Source: Trichodesmium sp002260545
GTDB lineage: Bacteria; Cyanobacteriota; Cyanobacteriia; Cyanobacteriales; Microcoleaceae
Assembly (NCBI RefSeq): GCF_050016015.1
Contig: NZ_JBNHEQ010000015.1
Location: 12,242-76,241, forward strand
Direction: 5' to 3'
Length of the DNA: 64,000 nt
Part shown: in pieces, positions 44,401 through 53,582 of the stretch
How the letters are laid out: the number at the start of each line of letters is the position of its first letter
Numbering within the stretch: position 1 is the stretch's first letter
Position numbers and translations under genes: made by a program
Notes under the pieces: generated by a model
Seen by the model: the letters and a program-made list of their open reading frames with translations, nothing else
Database searches by the model: none
Told to the model about the DNA's origin: nothing

Positions 44401-46876
44401 CGACTTCAGCAGCTAAGTCAAATAGATTTAGAGTCAGATCGTAGCGCTCCTGCCAACTATTGCTCGGTAATAATTCTAAACCCACATTTAAGTAGCGAAA
44501 TGCTGCTTCGTAGGCAGCAGATGTTTTAGCTTTTTGTCCGGCAACAAGATTTAGTTCTGCCAGTTCGTAATGTTCTGACTCTGAGGTGAGTAGCTTAACG
44601 CCATAGTTCAGTTGATTAACAATTGAGAAGATAATTTCTTGATAAGTTTCCGGGGTTTTACCTTGCAGTAACAATCTCCCAATTCTTAAATGAGTGAGTT
44701 TTTTTTCATCTTCTGGAATTAGAGAATAAGCCGCTTGTTGGACGCGATCGTGCAGAAACTTGTAGCTAACTGTTATCTGTGCTTGAGTTGTGCCTGATAT
44801 AGCTGATTTTGGATTCCCGAATGATGAGTCTTGATAAAACTTGTAAACTTCATTAATTGGAATTACAAATCCCTCTTTTAATGCTTTCCACAAGTCAGTA
44901 GCAGTTTCTGTAGACAAGCGATCGCTCACAGTTGCCAATGTTTGCAAATCAAACTGGTTGCCAATACAGGCAGCTAATTTCAAGATATCTTGAGTCTCTA
45001 TTGGCAATTTCTGTAATTGGGTTGCCATGAATTCAACAACATCTTCTGTCAGGGTGAGAGTTCGCACTGTCACCATATCACACTCCCAATGCCCCACCTG
45101 AATATCAAAGGTAATATAACCTTCCTCATGCAAGGCTTTGAGAAATTGTGTAGTAAAAAAGGGATTGCCCTGAGTTTTTTGGTAAACCAGTTCAGTCAGC
45201 GGTTTTGCCGACATCACCGAACAACTGAGGGTATCAGCAATCAACTGATTCACATCCGTCAAGCTCAACGCTGTCAGACTCAGAGTATTGAGGGTAGCTC
45301 CAGTTTTTTTCAGTTCCTCCAGACTCAACATCAGAGGATGAGCGGGGAACACTTCATTATCACGATAAGCTCCGATGATGAACAAATAACCGATATTACT
45401 CTCGCTCATCAATAGCTGCATCAGATTCAGGGAAGCAGAGTCAGCCCATTGCAAATCGTCCAAAAACATCACTAGGGGATGATATGGAGTGGTGAAAACG
45501 GAAATGAACTTTTGGAATAGTAAGTTAAAGCGATTTTGGGCAGCATTACCAGAAAGCTCTGGTACAGGGGGTTGCTCGCCAATGATTTGTTCTAGTTCAG
45601 GAATCACCTCAATCAGCACTTGCCCACTTTCACCGACTGTCTCTAGGATTTTGCTCTTCCAATTAGCTAACTCCTTATCAAATTCAGTCAGCAGTTGTCC
45701 TATTAAGCTACGGAATGCTTGCACCAAAGCAGAGAAGGGAATATTACGATTAAATTGGTCAAATTTACCTTTAATAAAGTACCCTCGTCTTTGTACAATT
45801 GGCTTATGTACTTCATTCACAACAGCAGTTTTACCAATACCTGAAAACCCAGTCACCAGCATTAGTTCCGAAGCACCATTGGCAACTTTATCAAAAGCTT
45901 CCAGAAGTGTTTTAACTTCTTTTTCCCTTCCGTAAAGCTTTTCAGGAATGAGAAAGCGATCGCTCACATCCCGTTGTGCAATTTCAAATTCTTGAATTTC
46001 ACCTGTCTGTTGAAGTTGAGTTAAACAGTATTCTAAATCTAATTTTAATCCCAAAGCACTTTGATATCTACTTTCGGCATTTTTTGCCATTAATTTGTTA
46101 ACAATATTCGATAAAACAGATGGGATTTCGGAATTAATTTTATGGAGTAGGGGTGCTGGTTTTGCTAGATGACAATGTACTAATTCCATGCCATCTTCTG
46201 AGTTAAAAGGTAATTCTCCAGTCAGTAATTCATAGAAAGTTACACCTAATGAGTAGAAGTCACTCCGATAGTCAATTCCTCGGTTCATTCTACCTGTTTG
46301 TTCGGGAGAAATATAACCTAGTGTTCCTTCTAATACGTTAGGATTTTGTATTTCTTGAGTTTCTTTAGGTAATAGGGAAGCAATACTAAAGTCAATTAAT
46401 TTAACTTGTTTAGTTTCGGGATTAATTAATATATTACTGGGTTTAATATCTTTATGAATAATTCGCTCTTGATACAAAATTTCTAGAGCATTACACAGGG
46501 CTATAGCTATTTGTAAAAAATCTTCTAGAGATGGTATTTTTACCCTACCTTCCCATTCTTTTAAAGAAATACCTCCAAAATCCTCCATTACCAAAATATA
46601 ACTATTTTTATAGGGTTTTAAGCTATAGGTTTGGATAATTAAGGGTGAATTGAGATTTCTAGAAATAGTATATTGATTGCGAAATTGTACTAATTCGTTG
46701 AAAGTAGGATAAGGATTTTTCAGCAGTTTAATAATTACTGGTAATTGGTCATCAATACGATTAGCTTGATATACAATTGTGCGACTACCTGAATAAATTG
46801 TTTCGACGATATGATAGTCAGGAATATGAATATTTGTATTTTGGTGGTTGTTTTGAGATTTGTTATTCATTGTCAT
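41423..46876 (-). CDS. Ser/Thr kinase, AAA, GAF and histidine kinase fusion protein
   Basis: A 1,817-aa signal protein. Residues 20-285: Ser/Thr kinase (K50, HKDIKPSN with D143, IDFS in place of DFG). Residues 310-650: AAA ATPase with Walker A GFSGIGKT at 343-350 and LVMFLDDLQWAD. Residues 700-1330: helical repeat region. Residues 1350-1510: GAF domain. Residues 1540-1817: histidine kinase with H1562 in AGVAHEINNPVGFI, N-box NILSNAIDAL, and GKGTGLGLAIARQI. This multi-kinase architecture is common in filamentous cyanobacteria. Its input is unknown. No receiver domain is fused; a CheY-like protein lies 1.5 kb upstream on the same strand and may be the partner. Confidence 0.93.
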   Translation of the reverse strand: MTMNNKSQNNHQNTNIHIPDYHIVETIYSGSRTIVYQANRIDDQLPVIIKLLKNPYPTFNELVQFRNQYTISRNLNSPLIIQTYSLKPYKNSYILVMEDFGGISLKEWEGRVKIPSLEDFLQIAIALCNALEILYQERIIHKDIKPSNILINPETKQVKLIDFSIASLLPKETQEIQNPNVLEGTLGYISPEQTGRMNRGIDYRSDFYSLGVTFYELLTGELPFNSEDGMELVHCHLAKPAPLLHKINSEIPSVLSNIVNKLMAKNAESRYQSALGLKLDLEYCLTQLQQTGEIQEFEIAQRDVSDRFLIPEKLYGREKEVKTLLEAFDKVANGASELMLVTGFSGIGKTAVVNEVHKPIVQRRGYFIKGKFDQFNRNIPFSALVQAFRSLIGQLLTEFDKELANWKSKILETVGESGQVLIEVIPELEQIIGEQPPVPELSGNAAQNRFNLLFQKFISVFTTPYHPLVMFLDDLQWADSASLNLMQLLMSESNIGYLFIIGAYRDNEVFPAHPLMLSLEELKKTGATLNTLSLTALSLTDVNQLIADTLSCSVMSAKPLTELVYQKTQGNPFFTTQFLKALHEEGYITFDIQVGHWECDMVTVRTLTLTEDVVEFMATQLQKLPIETQDILKLAACIGNQFDLQTLATVSDRLSTETATDLWKALKEGFVIPINEVYKFYQDSSFGNPKSAISGTTQAQITVSYKFLHDRVQQAAYSLIPEDEKKLTHLRIGRLLLQGKTPETYQEIIFSIVNQLNYGVKLLTSESEHYELAELNLVAGQKAKTSAAYEAAFRYLNVGLELLPSNSWQERYDLTLNLFDLAAEVASLNGNFQEMEEWINLVLSQAKTAVDKIKVYAVKVQAYMAQIKKQEALEIGLEALSLVGVNFPKSVDSSDIDKAFAQAKKNIDGRSIEELIKLPLMVDEEKLATARILASLFTPCYQTASPLLPLVVCELINLSVLHGTSSFSSYGYTFYGLLLNGLFGDVEATYQFGKLGSRLVEEFNAPEIKACVLHMVGACTVHGKAHFRETLPILTKAYQSCLESGNFEFGGYATMHISSHSYCTGQELTIVEREMVTSSDALKRLKQDGTLKSNQIFQQAVLNLINPCKKPWELNGKVYDEETSLPQLKTNNDILALYYIYFNKLILSCLFSEPQQAYENALQVESYLEGAPGLLFTPVYYFYDSLAHLAVYSSLDGEQKSILKRVEMNQKKMEHWATHAPMNCQHKFDLVEAERCRVLNNKLSAVDFYDRAIAGAQANAFLQEEALANELAAKFYLDWGKERIAQEYMIEAYYDYARWAAKTKTNDLEKRYPLLLQPILQQERLNLNLKESVATLAQTYTANTTSTNISDVLDFTSLLKAAQSISSSLELDTLISSMTRIILENSGANKVVLILPAENSWEVKAITWSDREGIQTMLTQQCISDSQDIPVRIIHYVKNTKKTIVINNCQTGIPGLIRHYMLSHRPQSVSCNPIINQGHLVGIIYLENKLTSGVFNHDRLSVIKLLSSQVAISLENAQLYERSLKYSEQLTQAFKELQQAHLQVVQSEKMSALGNLVAGVAHEINNPVGFIGGNIPLALDYINDLFELLDLIQEKYPKLDAEVEEEIEAIELDYIREDLPKLVDSMLEGVKRIKDISNSLRTFSRADKYHPVLANIQDGINSTIMMLKHRLKANEKRPEIKVIKNSGNLPEIKCYAGQLNQVFMNILSNAIDALEESNEGKTFAEIKVNPNQITVTTSLENNQVKISIADNGQGISEEVKQKIFEHLFTTKAVGKGTGLGLAIARQIIVEKHGGEILVNSTEGKGTEFIILLGIGNR

Positions 46877-46952
46877 AGTGGTTCTGTTGCCAAAAAAAAG
46901 TTGAAAGACAAAAACCTGTAGGACTCATGCAAATACCATGTATGTAGCGTTC

Positions 46953-46974
46953 AAAACTATAACGTTATAGTTTT
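46953..46974. promoter_or_regulatory. 22-bp perfect palindrome upstream of the multi-kinase gene
   Basis: Each arm is AAAACTATAAC (or its complement), with the centre between 46963 and 46964, 77 bp from the start codon of the giant kinase. It resembles the palindrome in the 10-kb repeat array (ACTATAGCGCTACAGTT). Confidence 0.5.
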
Positions 46975-48300
46975 TAAACTCTATGTATAGTACCTCTGCG
47001 TAAGTTCTGACCTGATAGATTTTCAGGTATTAAACAGTTACTCCAAATGGAAATTCAACAAATACTTTTTAAAAAAGCAAATCTTTACTGTCAATACTCA
47101 CCACCTGATACCGTTTCACTAAAGTCAGAAGTCAGAAGTCAAAAGTCAGAAGTAATATTTTAGGTACTTCAAACTTCTATTTGACAGTAATTCTAGCTTA
47201 TTATTTTGACTTCATCAGTTACCAACTATTTATGACATTTTTTAAGTAAATTGGTATGACCTGTCTTAATTATATTAATAATTTCTATTATACATTTTAA
47301 TGGCACTATAGAACCCCTGAAGGGATATATTTAAAATATAGATGGGGAGTAGGGGAGTAGGGGAGTAGGGGAGTGAGGGAGTAGGGGAGAGTTTCAATAA
47401 TTAATAATTAACAATTAATAATTAATAATTACCTCTTCTTTTCAAGAATAAGTAAGGTCAAAAAGGAAATTTTTTTCTTTTTTATCCTTTAAAAGAGAGG
47501 CTTTAAACCATTATTTTTCGGTAAGATGGTGAAGCAAGGGAGCCTAGGTTATACCTTTTTTCTCTATTCTATTTCTCCATCTACTAAATTCTGAATTATG
47601 ACTCTTTTGCGAAAAACCTGCACCTTTGCCAAGATACCAAATAGGTTCTATAAAATGAAACTCAAAACTAAAAACTTTAAAGAAAATATATATTACCTCA
47701 AGTTTATTGGGGAAGGTTTCCGAGAATTTTTAAATATTTCTAAAGATTTTAAGTAGAATCAGGTTTGTTGATGAACTATTGCTAAGTAACGCCTTAAAGG
47801 GGTATTCTCTCCTTATATCCTAGTCATGTAGATATTGCTAATTATGGGAGCTTTATTAAGTATAAATTATCCCTAGAGATGATTGCCGTCCCTTGGAAAC
47901 CATTTGCCTTCAGTTGAAAAATTTACTTAGACAATTTTATCAAATTAACCAAATCTTTAAGAGTATGAAACGTTTCTTTCAGTTGTTTGGATATTTGAAA
48001 CTTTTTAATCCTCCTGAATTGAAAAAGTATCATAATTTTTCAATTCATTTATACTAGCTATATATCATAAGTAGATATTGAATATAACCTCTAAAGTTAA
48101 TTAGCGAAAAATCAAGGTATAAAGCCTTCTATTTCAAGAGAAAAAAATGCTAGGATATTTCCTTATATTCAATTCTGTTACCGAAATATTAAGGTATAAA
48201 GCCTCTCCATTCATGGGGAAAAAAGAAAAAAATTATTTTTAGCAAATCCTCTTCTTGATCAGAAGAGCCATTATTAATTTTTGAAGGTTTTCATTGAGGT

Positions 48301-48362
48301 AATTATCAATTATCAATTATCAATTATCAATTATCAATTATCAATTATCCATTATCCATTAA
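48301..48362. repeat. ATCAATT heptamer tandem repeat
   Basis: Eight or nine near-perfect 7-bp units, ending 18 bp before the response-regulator stop codon. Confidence 0.85.
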
Positions 48363-48379
48363 TTAAATAATTTAACTAT

Positions 48380-48850
48380 CTAAGCAAATTGATGAATATA
48401 ATTGTTATGTGTCGGTACTATCAATCTGATACAACCTTCTTTTAAAGTTGGCACATATTCATATTCATTTATTCCTTGTTTAGTTATTCCTAGTTCTGTC
48501 ATCATAGCGAATATTTCACAATTTTGGAAAGGTTTGCTAAGATAACCGTCTGCACCATATTTTATTGCTTCATAATAATCATTTTCATAATTTTTGCTAG
48601 TGCAGAAAATTACAGGAATATACTGTATTTGAGGATCGGACTTAATTTGTTGACACACAGCATAACCACTTAATTTTGGTATTGTAATGTCTAAAAGTAC
48701 CAGATCGGGTTTCTCAGAATAAATTTTTTCTATTGCTTCTACACCATCATTAGCTTCTATTACATTTATTCCTAGTCTAATCAGATAGTAGGAAATTATT
48801 TTCCTAACAGTAGAGCTATCTTCGACTAATAATACTCTTTTTTGGAGCAT
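48380..48850 (-). CDS. CheY-like response regulator receiver protein
   Basis: A 156-aa protein with a single receiver domain: acidic pocket E10-D11 in LLVEDSS, phosphoacceptor D54 in LVLLDITIP, S/T switch in FCTSKN and K106 in YLSKPF. The C-terminal 35 residues (NEYEYVPTLKEGCIRLIVPT in part) have no recognised domain. It lacks a DNA-binding output, so it probably acts by protein contact. Start ATG at 48850. It may receive phosphate from the multi-kinase at 41.4-46.9 kb; this is inference from proximity. Confidence 0.9.
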   Translation of the reverse strand: MLQKRVLLVEDSSTVRKIISYYLIRLGINVIEANDGVEAIEKIYSEKPDLVLLDITIPKLSGYAVCQQIKSDPQIQYIPVIFCTSKNYENDYYEAIKYGADGYLSKPFQNCEIFAMMTELGITKQGINEYEYVPTLKEGCIRLIVPTHNNYIHQFA

Positions 48851-49069
48851 TTTCTACAGTTCTCCTCTTACGGATATAATTACCCTTGTTTTTAATTCAA
48901 CTTTTCTACTAATTCAGTAGTTTTGATGAATAATATTCATATTTTCAGGCATTAAATATATCCTAAACTGATATTAATGAATTTAGCAGTGATGGTATAG
49001 ATTTACAGGTGTGAGTTCAATCACTTAGTATTAGTGACAATAAGTATTGACTATCAAAACAAATCATAG

Positions 49070-49348
49070 TTAAGAGTATAATTTTTCCTCAAACATATCT
49101 TCACAGGAAACCTGTTTAACATCTTGGAATCCAATTTTTTTTAAATATGAAATCCATCCATAAGGGGTATTTTCTATATTCAATATTCCGATCGCAACAG
49201 CAACATCTGCTATCCAAGGAACAGTTGATATTTTGTATCCTTGCCAATTAGTTTCTACACATATCCATTCAGGAATTATATTAGTATCAAACTTAGTTTC
49301 TGATTTCCAAGTTGCTCTAAAACAATATATAGGAGTATTTTTTTGCAT
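49070..49348 (-). CDS. Small hypothetical protein
   Basis: A 92-aa protein with no recognised family: PIYCFRATWKSETKFD, then IPEWICVETNWQGYKI and a C-terminal SYLKKIGFQDVKQVSCEDMF. Mixed alpha/beta, three cysteines, no signal peptide. It begins 23 bp after the stop of the 122-aa gene on the same strand, so the two are probably a pair. Confidence 0.55.
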   Translation of the reverse strand: MQKNTPIYCFRATWKSETKFDTNIIPEWICVETNWQGYKISTVPWIADVAVAIGILNIENTPYGWISYLKKIGFQDVKQVSCEDMFEEKLYS

Positions 49349-49371
49349 AATTTATTTGGTTATGGAAATGC

Positions 49372-49740
49372 TTACAAAGATATAGGTAACTGTTCAGATA
49401 AAATATTCTTTAACTCAAACATTAAATCTTCATTAGTTTTGTGAGCTTCCCAAATGCCATAATCAAACTTATTTATTCGCCATTCGCCTTGCATAAAATT
49501 TTCATCTTCAGAAACAGTACCAACATAATTAATAATGTATTGTGAACCTACAAGGTATCGCTTTGCAAAACTAATCTTACGTCCAATAACTTCACCGCTT
49601 AATGTTGCTTCTCCTAAATAATTATCATCTAAGATATTGCCACTCAAACTATTACCAGCTTGAATTAAGGTAGCTTCAAACCTTGTAGGATTTTCCTGTT
49701 GCCAATAAGTACCTAGCCAAGTTCCACTTAAATTTGCCAT
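49372..49740 (-). CDS. Small beta-rich hypothetical protein
   Basis: A 122-aa protein. The first 85 residues are alternating beta strands with SGTWLGTYWQQENPTRFEA, LSGNILDDNYLGEATLSGEV and FMQGEWRI, which suggests a small barrel of lipocalin-like type; this is a structural guess and I do not name a family. The C-terminus is helical (EDLMFELKNILSEQL). Clear ATG start at 49740. Probably co-transcribed with the next gene. Confidence 0.55.
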   Translation of the reverse strand: MANLSGTWLGTYWQQENPTRFEATLIQAGNSLSGNILDDNYLGEATLSGEVIGRKISFAKRYLVGSQYIINYVGTVSEDENFMQGEWRINKFDYGIWEAHKTNEDLMFELKNILSEQLPISL

Positions 49741-50597
49741 AGTAGCTCAATATTTTCAATGTTAAAAATAATTAAGGGATAAATATAAAAAGACTTTAGG
49801 TTGAAATTATAGCAGTATAAAATAATTTGTAAACAATTCAGGGAGTAGATAAAAAGTCTGAAATTATTACCCTGCTTCTCTGTACCCTAATTCCATTAGT
49901 TAACATATACATTAAATTTATCCATAGAGATAGATTATATTAATAATATTACTTGCTTATACAAGCAAATTTTTGATAATTATCCTCAGCCAATCAATTA
50001 TTTTCTATGGTTTATCAACATCTTAAATATATATAAAATATAAAGTTTTAATTTTGATTCCTGAGCTGAATCCACCACCAAGATTTTCCATGACTTTTGA
50101 TATATTGCATATACCATCAACTTTTTAACACTTAACACCCACACTAGAGAAAATTTGACTACTCAAACTAAGTTCAGCAATAGGACATTCTGGCCAAAAA
50201 AAATTAACATAGAGCCGGGTACAGAAATAGTTATACTAGATGCCACTAGATTCTAGTATAGTAATTCCCATGCTGGTTAGGTACAAAATTCTAGGTTTTA
50301 GGGAACACTTAACTGGGAACAGGGAATAGGGAATAGGGAATAGAAAAGAAATTAAAGATAGGTGTACCTCATAAGCTTGAGAAACCCTATACCCATAATT
50401 AACTGAAACCTTAATCAATTTTTCTATTTTATTCTCTTTTATTCTCTAGTAAGTTATTATAAAATATAGAAGGTAAGCTGCTATTGTATAATTTATTCCT
50501 AGTGTCAACCATAGTATAAAAATCATAGACAGCTAATCTTAACCATAAAAATCAAAGAACTTAAAAGAATATTTAAAAATCAATTATTTGGAGAAAA
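49741..50597. other. Spacer containing dispersed repeat copy 2
   Basis: No gene seen. AT-rich. A CTAGATGCCACTAGATTCTAG quasi-palindrome near 50237 borders the dispersed repeat at 50257-50391, which also contains several GGGAATA units not present in copy 1. Confidence 0.5.
50257..50391. repeat. Dispersed repeat, copy 2
   Basis: Same ordered blocks as 17517-17632, with an inserted GGGAATA short tandem repeat in the middle. Confidence 0.75.
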
Positions 50598-51539
50598 ATG
50601 AGCAGAAATAAACAACTATTAAATCAACATAAACAATTACCTGAACCTCAACAAAATGATTTTTTTAAAATATTTAGTCAGTCTCCAATAGGTACATCAA
50701 CTTGGAATTGGATTTTAACTCGTCCTCGTTCTGAAAAAAATCAAATTTTCTTACCTCTCTCTACCCCATCTGCATTGACAACAGATTATGAACCATTATT
50801 TTTATTAAAACTTCCTCCAGGGAAAAGTTGGCATTTAGAAAGTTCTGTTAAAGTAACTGCTAAAGCTGGAGTTTTTATCACAAAAGTAGGCTCTATTTCT
50901 GTTGCACCACTATATGTACTATTCCAGTTATCAGGAAATGATTATATTTATCAAGTTTGGATTAATCATTATGGGGGGGATATGTTACATTCTCCTTTAG
51001 ATAAACTGGAAAAAATGCCATATTTAACTCTATTGTTAATGGAAGATAAATCTCAGCCAGAAAGATTGATTAAAATTGATAATCAAATAGATTGGTCATC
51101 TTTGAAAGCCAAAGTTGAATCAGTAAAGTCTTGGGATTTAGCAGCTTTCAATACAGTAAAATCCATAGCACATTCTGCTCAAGAATTATGGAACAGAACA
51201 ACAGAAGAAGAAGTGAAGGAAACAACAATAGCTAAGTTAAACGATCGCTTTAGAAATGGAGATAAAAGTTTAGGAGAATACAGAATGAGTCGGCAAGTAT
51301 TAGCATTGCCGAGAAAAAAACAAAAAGAACTTTTTAAAGAAATTCAAGATTTTTCTGATTTTACACCTGAAAATGACCCAAAGGGTCAACATGAAATGGG
51401 TGAAGTGGTACTGGATGGTGTGGAATATGTTTGGAAAATTGACTATCTAGATACAAGCATGATTATGTTATCAGATGCGCCAGAAGATATTAATAAAACT
51501 ACCAGAGTATTATTGGTTATACGAGCCGATGAATGTTAA
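50598..51539 (+). CDS. DUF3768 domain protein with an unfamiliar N-terminal domain
   Basis: A 313-aa protein. The C-terminal ~110 residues match DUF3768: IAKLNDRFRNGDKSLGEYRM, ALPRKKQKELFKEIQDFSDF, TPENDPKGQHEMGEV, VWKIDYLD and TTRVLLVIRADE. That domain is small and usually stands alone, mostly on plasmids and mobile regions of proteobacteria; its function is unknown. Residues 1-190 (FSQSPIGTSTWNWILTRPRS, then VFITKVGSISVAPLYVLFQL) form a beta-rich domain that I do not recognise. Start ATG at 50598, no strong Shine-Dalgarno. It stands alone between repeat-rich spacers. Confidence 0.75.
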   Translation: MSRNKQLLNQHKQLPEPQQNDFFKIFSQSPIGTSTWNWILTRPRSEKNQIFLPLSTPSALTTDYEPLFLLKLPPGKSWHLESSVKVTAKAGVFITKVGSISVAPLYVLFQLSGNDYIYQVWINHYGGDMLHSPLDKLEKMPYLTLLLMEDKSQPERLIKIDNQIDWSSLKAKVESVKSWDLAAFNTVKSIAHSAQELWNRTTEEEVKETTIAKLNDRFRNGDKSLGEYRMSRQVLALPRKKQKELFKEIQDFSDFTPENDPKGQHEMGEVVLDGVEYVWKIDYLDTSMIMLSDAPEDINKTTRVLLVIRADEC

Positions 51540-52119
51540 TATCTAGAAAAGAGGGAGTAGAGAGTAGGGAGTAGGGAGTAGGGTAGAAATAATTGATTTG
51601 TTGATTGTTCGAGATATAGCAATCTTATGTGAATTGTAAGATTTTAGTGCTAATTAGGAGTCAGGAGTCAGAATATAAAGAGATTTTGGTTGATATTAAA
51701 TGTTCTTAAATTCTATCAAAATTATTTCTGATTGCTATATCTAATAATTTCTGATTTTGCCATAATATTTTCTACATAAATTCAGTGAAAAGAGGGAGTA
51801 GGAAGTAGGGAGTAGAGAATAGTGTAGAAATAATTGATTTTTTAATTGTTGGAGATATCTAATAATTTCTGATTTTTCCATAATATTTTCTACATAAATT
51901 AATTATCAGTACCTTGAGCTGAAATGGATGATTCAAATTGGAAATTTACTTAAAATTTAAGGTATAAAGCCTCTCCATTCATGGAGAAAAAAGAAAAAAA
52001 AATCCTTGATATCAATTCTTCTATTACAGAAGAGGTAATTATTAATTATTAATTATTGAATTATACCATTCAGTTAAGAATTTTTTTTGACAAAACTGTT
52101 TAATTAGGAGTAAAAAAAA
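51540..52119. repeat. Duplicated ~130-bp repeat block
   Basis: GAGGGAGTAG ... GTAGAAATAATTGATTT followed by AATAATTTCTGATTTT and ATAATATTTTCTACATAAATT occurs at about 51547-51783 and again at 51788-51900. The word TATAAAGCCTCTCCATTCATGG (also near 48193) lies at about 51964. No gene. Confidence 0.6.
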
Positions 52120-53220
52120 GTGATTTTAGGAAAAGCAACAACGATAAAAACCAAGCATTATGCTCAAGTTCATCAAACAGAATGTCCGCCAGAACACTTT
52201 CGAGAATTTAATAACTTTACTGCCAGTTCAATAGGTATTGGTACATATCTAGGTTCCTCAGATCCAGCAACAGATAATTTAGTTACAGAAGCAATTATTA
52301 AATCAGTAAAAAACGGGATAAATTTAATAGATACTGCCATAAATTATCGGTCTCAGCACGGCGAAATGAGTGTCAAAGAAGCCCTACTTGAATTAATAGA
52401 ATCAAAAACTGTATCGCGAGAAGAATTAATTATTTGTTCTAAAGGTGGTTTTATTCCTAACCGAGAAAAAGAAGAGTGGTTTAAACGAGAATATATAGAT
52501 AACCCTAAATTTAATATTCAAGCAACAGATATGGTGGCCGGAGTTCACTGTATGCACCCAGAATATATTCAAGACCAACTAGAACGCAGCTTAATAAATT
52601 TGGGTATAGAAACTATTGATATTTATTATTTACATAACCCAGAAACTCAGTTAGGAATTATTCCTGCTGATGAATTTTATCACCGTCTCAAAGCAGTTTT
52701 TTCAGTGTTAGAAAAAGCTGTTGATGCTGGCAAAATAACTGCTTATGGAATAGCTACTTGGCAAGGTTTTCGAGTGCCACCAACAGATGTAAAACACATT
52801 GACTTAGCAAAAGCTAAATCTATTGCGCAACAGATAGCAGGTGGAAAAGGCGATCGCTTCCAATTCATCCAACTACCAGTTAACCTAGCAATGACAGAAG
52901 CAATTATTACTCCTACTCAACCTCTAGACGGCAAAATTTTACCCGCTATTACTGCAGCAAACCAACTTAACATTAACGCGATCGCTAGTGCTTCTATTGC
53001 TCAAGCTAAAAACCTCAAGCAATTTCCCCAAAAAATTATGACCGCTCTGGGGGAAAACCTGGCAACAGATGCGGTACGCGCTCTCCAATTTACCCGTAGC
53101 GTTCCTGGTTTATGCTCCGCTTTAGTAGGGATGAAATCTCCTGGCCATGTGGCAGAAAATCTGACATTGACCAGCATTCCGACCTTAGATACTGGCTACT
53201 TTGCTCAGTTGATAAGTTAA
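52120..53220 (+). CDS. Aldo/keto reductase
   Basis: A 366-aa TIM-barrel oxidoreductase using NAD(P)H. The catalytic tetrad is visible: D71 and Y76 in LIDTAINYRS, K108 in IICSKGG and H172 in YYLHNPET. The start is a GTG at 52120 after AGGAG with a 9-11-nt spacer. The protein carries a longer insertion (residues 115-145) than typical AKRs. Substrate unknown, possibly a carbonyl produced by stress or metabolism. The 3' flank holds a GTGGGGAGT-type short repeat. Confidence 0.9.
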   Translation: MILGKATTIKTKHYAQVHQTECPPEHFREFNNFTASSIGIGTYLGSSDPATDNLVTEAIIKSVKNGINLIDTAINYRSQHGEMSVKEALLELIESKTVSREELIICSKGGFIPNREKEEWFKREYIDNPKFNIQATDMVAGVHCMHPEYIQDQLERSLINLGIETIDIYYLHNPETQLGIIPADEFYHRLKAVFSVLEKAVDAGKITAYGIATWQGFRVPPTDVKHIDLAKAKSIAQQIAGGKGDRFQFIQLPVNLAMTEAIITPTQPLDGKILPAITAANQLNINAIASASIAQAKNLKQFPQKIMTALGENLATDAVRALQFTRSVPGLCSALVGMKSPGHVAENLTLTSIPTLDTGYFAQLIS

Positions 53221-53582
53221 TCTCAGAAAATACTACCAAGCGATCGCTCTATAGTAATAGTAGAGAGAGTGTAGGAAGTGTGGGAAGTGTGGGGAGTGTG
53301 GGGAGTGTGGGAAGTGTGGGGAGTGTGGGAGCGTAAGAATAAATTAAAAAATATATATCTTCACCATTACAATGCAGGACTACCAGTATTTTTTTTAGAT
53401 TCTAGATTTTATCAAAATTTGGGTTGAAAATCTTACTCTTAACCAGGGGACTTTTGATATAATTAATAATTATTTAGGTTGTAAAATCCCTACAAGTCAA
53501 ATTTGGTTTGGCTAGGAAATAATATAAATGGTACTGCTACAGGAAAGTCCAAGACAAAGTTAAAATTAGTTAGGAAATACTT
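53221..53582. repeat. Spacer with a ~10-bp GTGGGGAGT tandem repeat
   Basis: At 53269-53330 there are about six units of GTGTGGGGA/AGTGTGGGA. The rest is AT-rich with no gene. Confidence 0.75.

Larger units (their letters stand above)
46877..48379. repeat. 1.5-kb non-coding region with repeats
   Basis: No gene recognised. It holds a perfect palindrome at 46953-46974, an AGTCAGAAGTCAAAAGTC run (about 47124-47150), a GGGGAGTA run (47343-47389), ATAATTAACAATT runs (47398-47432), and an ATCAATT heptamer array (48301-48362) directly before the response regulator stop. Confidence 0.6.

Noticed and set aside
41423..48850. Ordinary operon of multi-kinase and response regulator
   Set aside because: They are 1.5 kb apart with repeats between, so a shared transcript is not supported even though a functional link is possible.
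53112..53336. A protein with a (SVG)n tail
   Set aside because: The tail is the GTGGGGAGT short tandem repeat read through; the first part overlaps the aldo/keto reductase gene in another frame.
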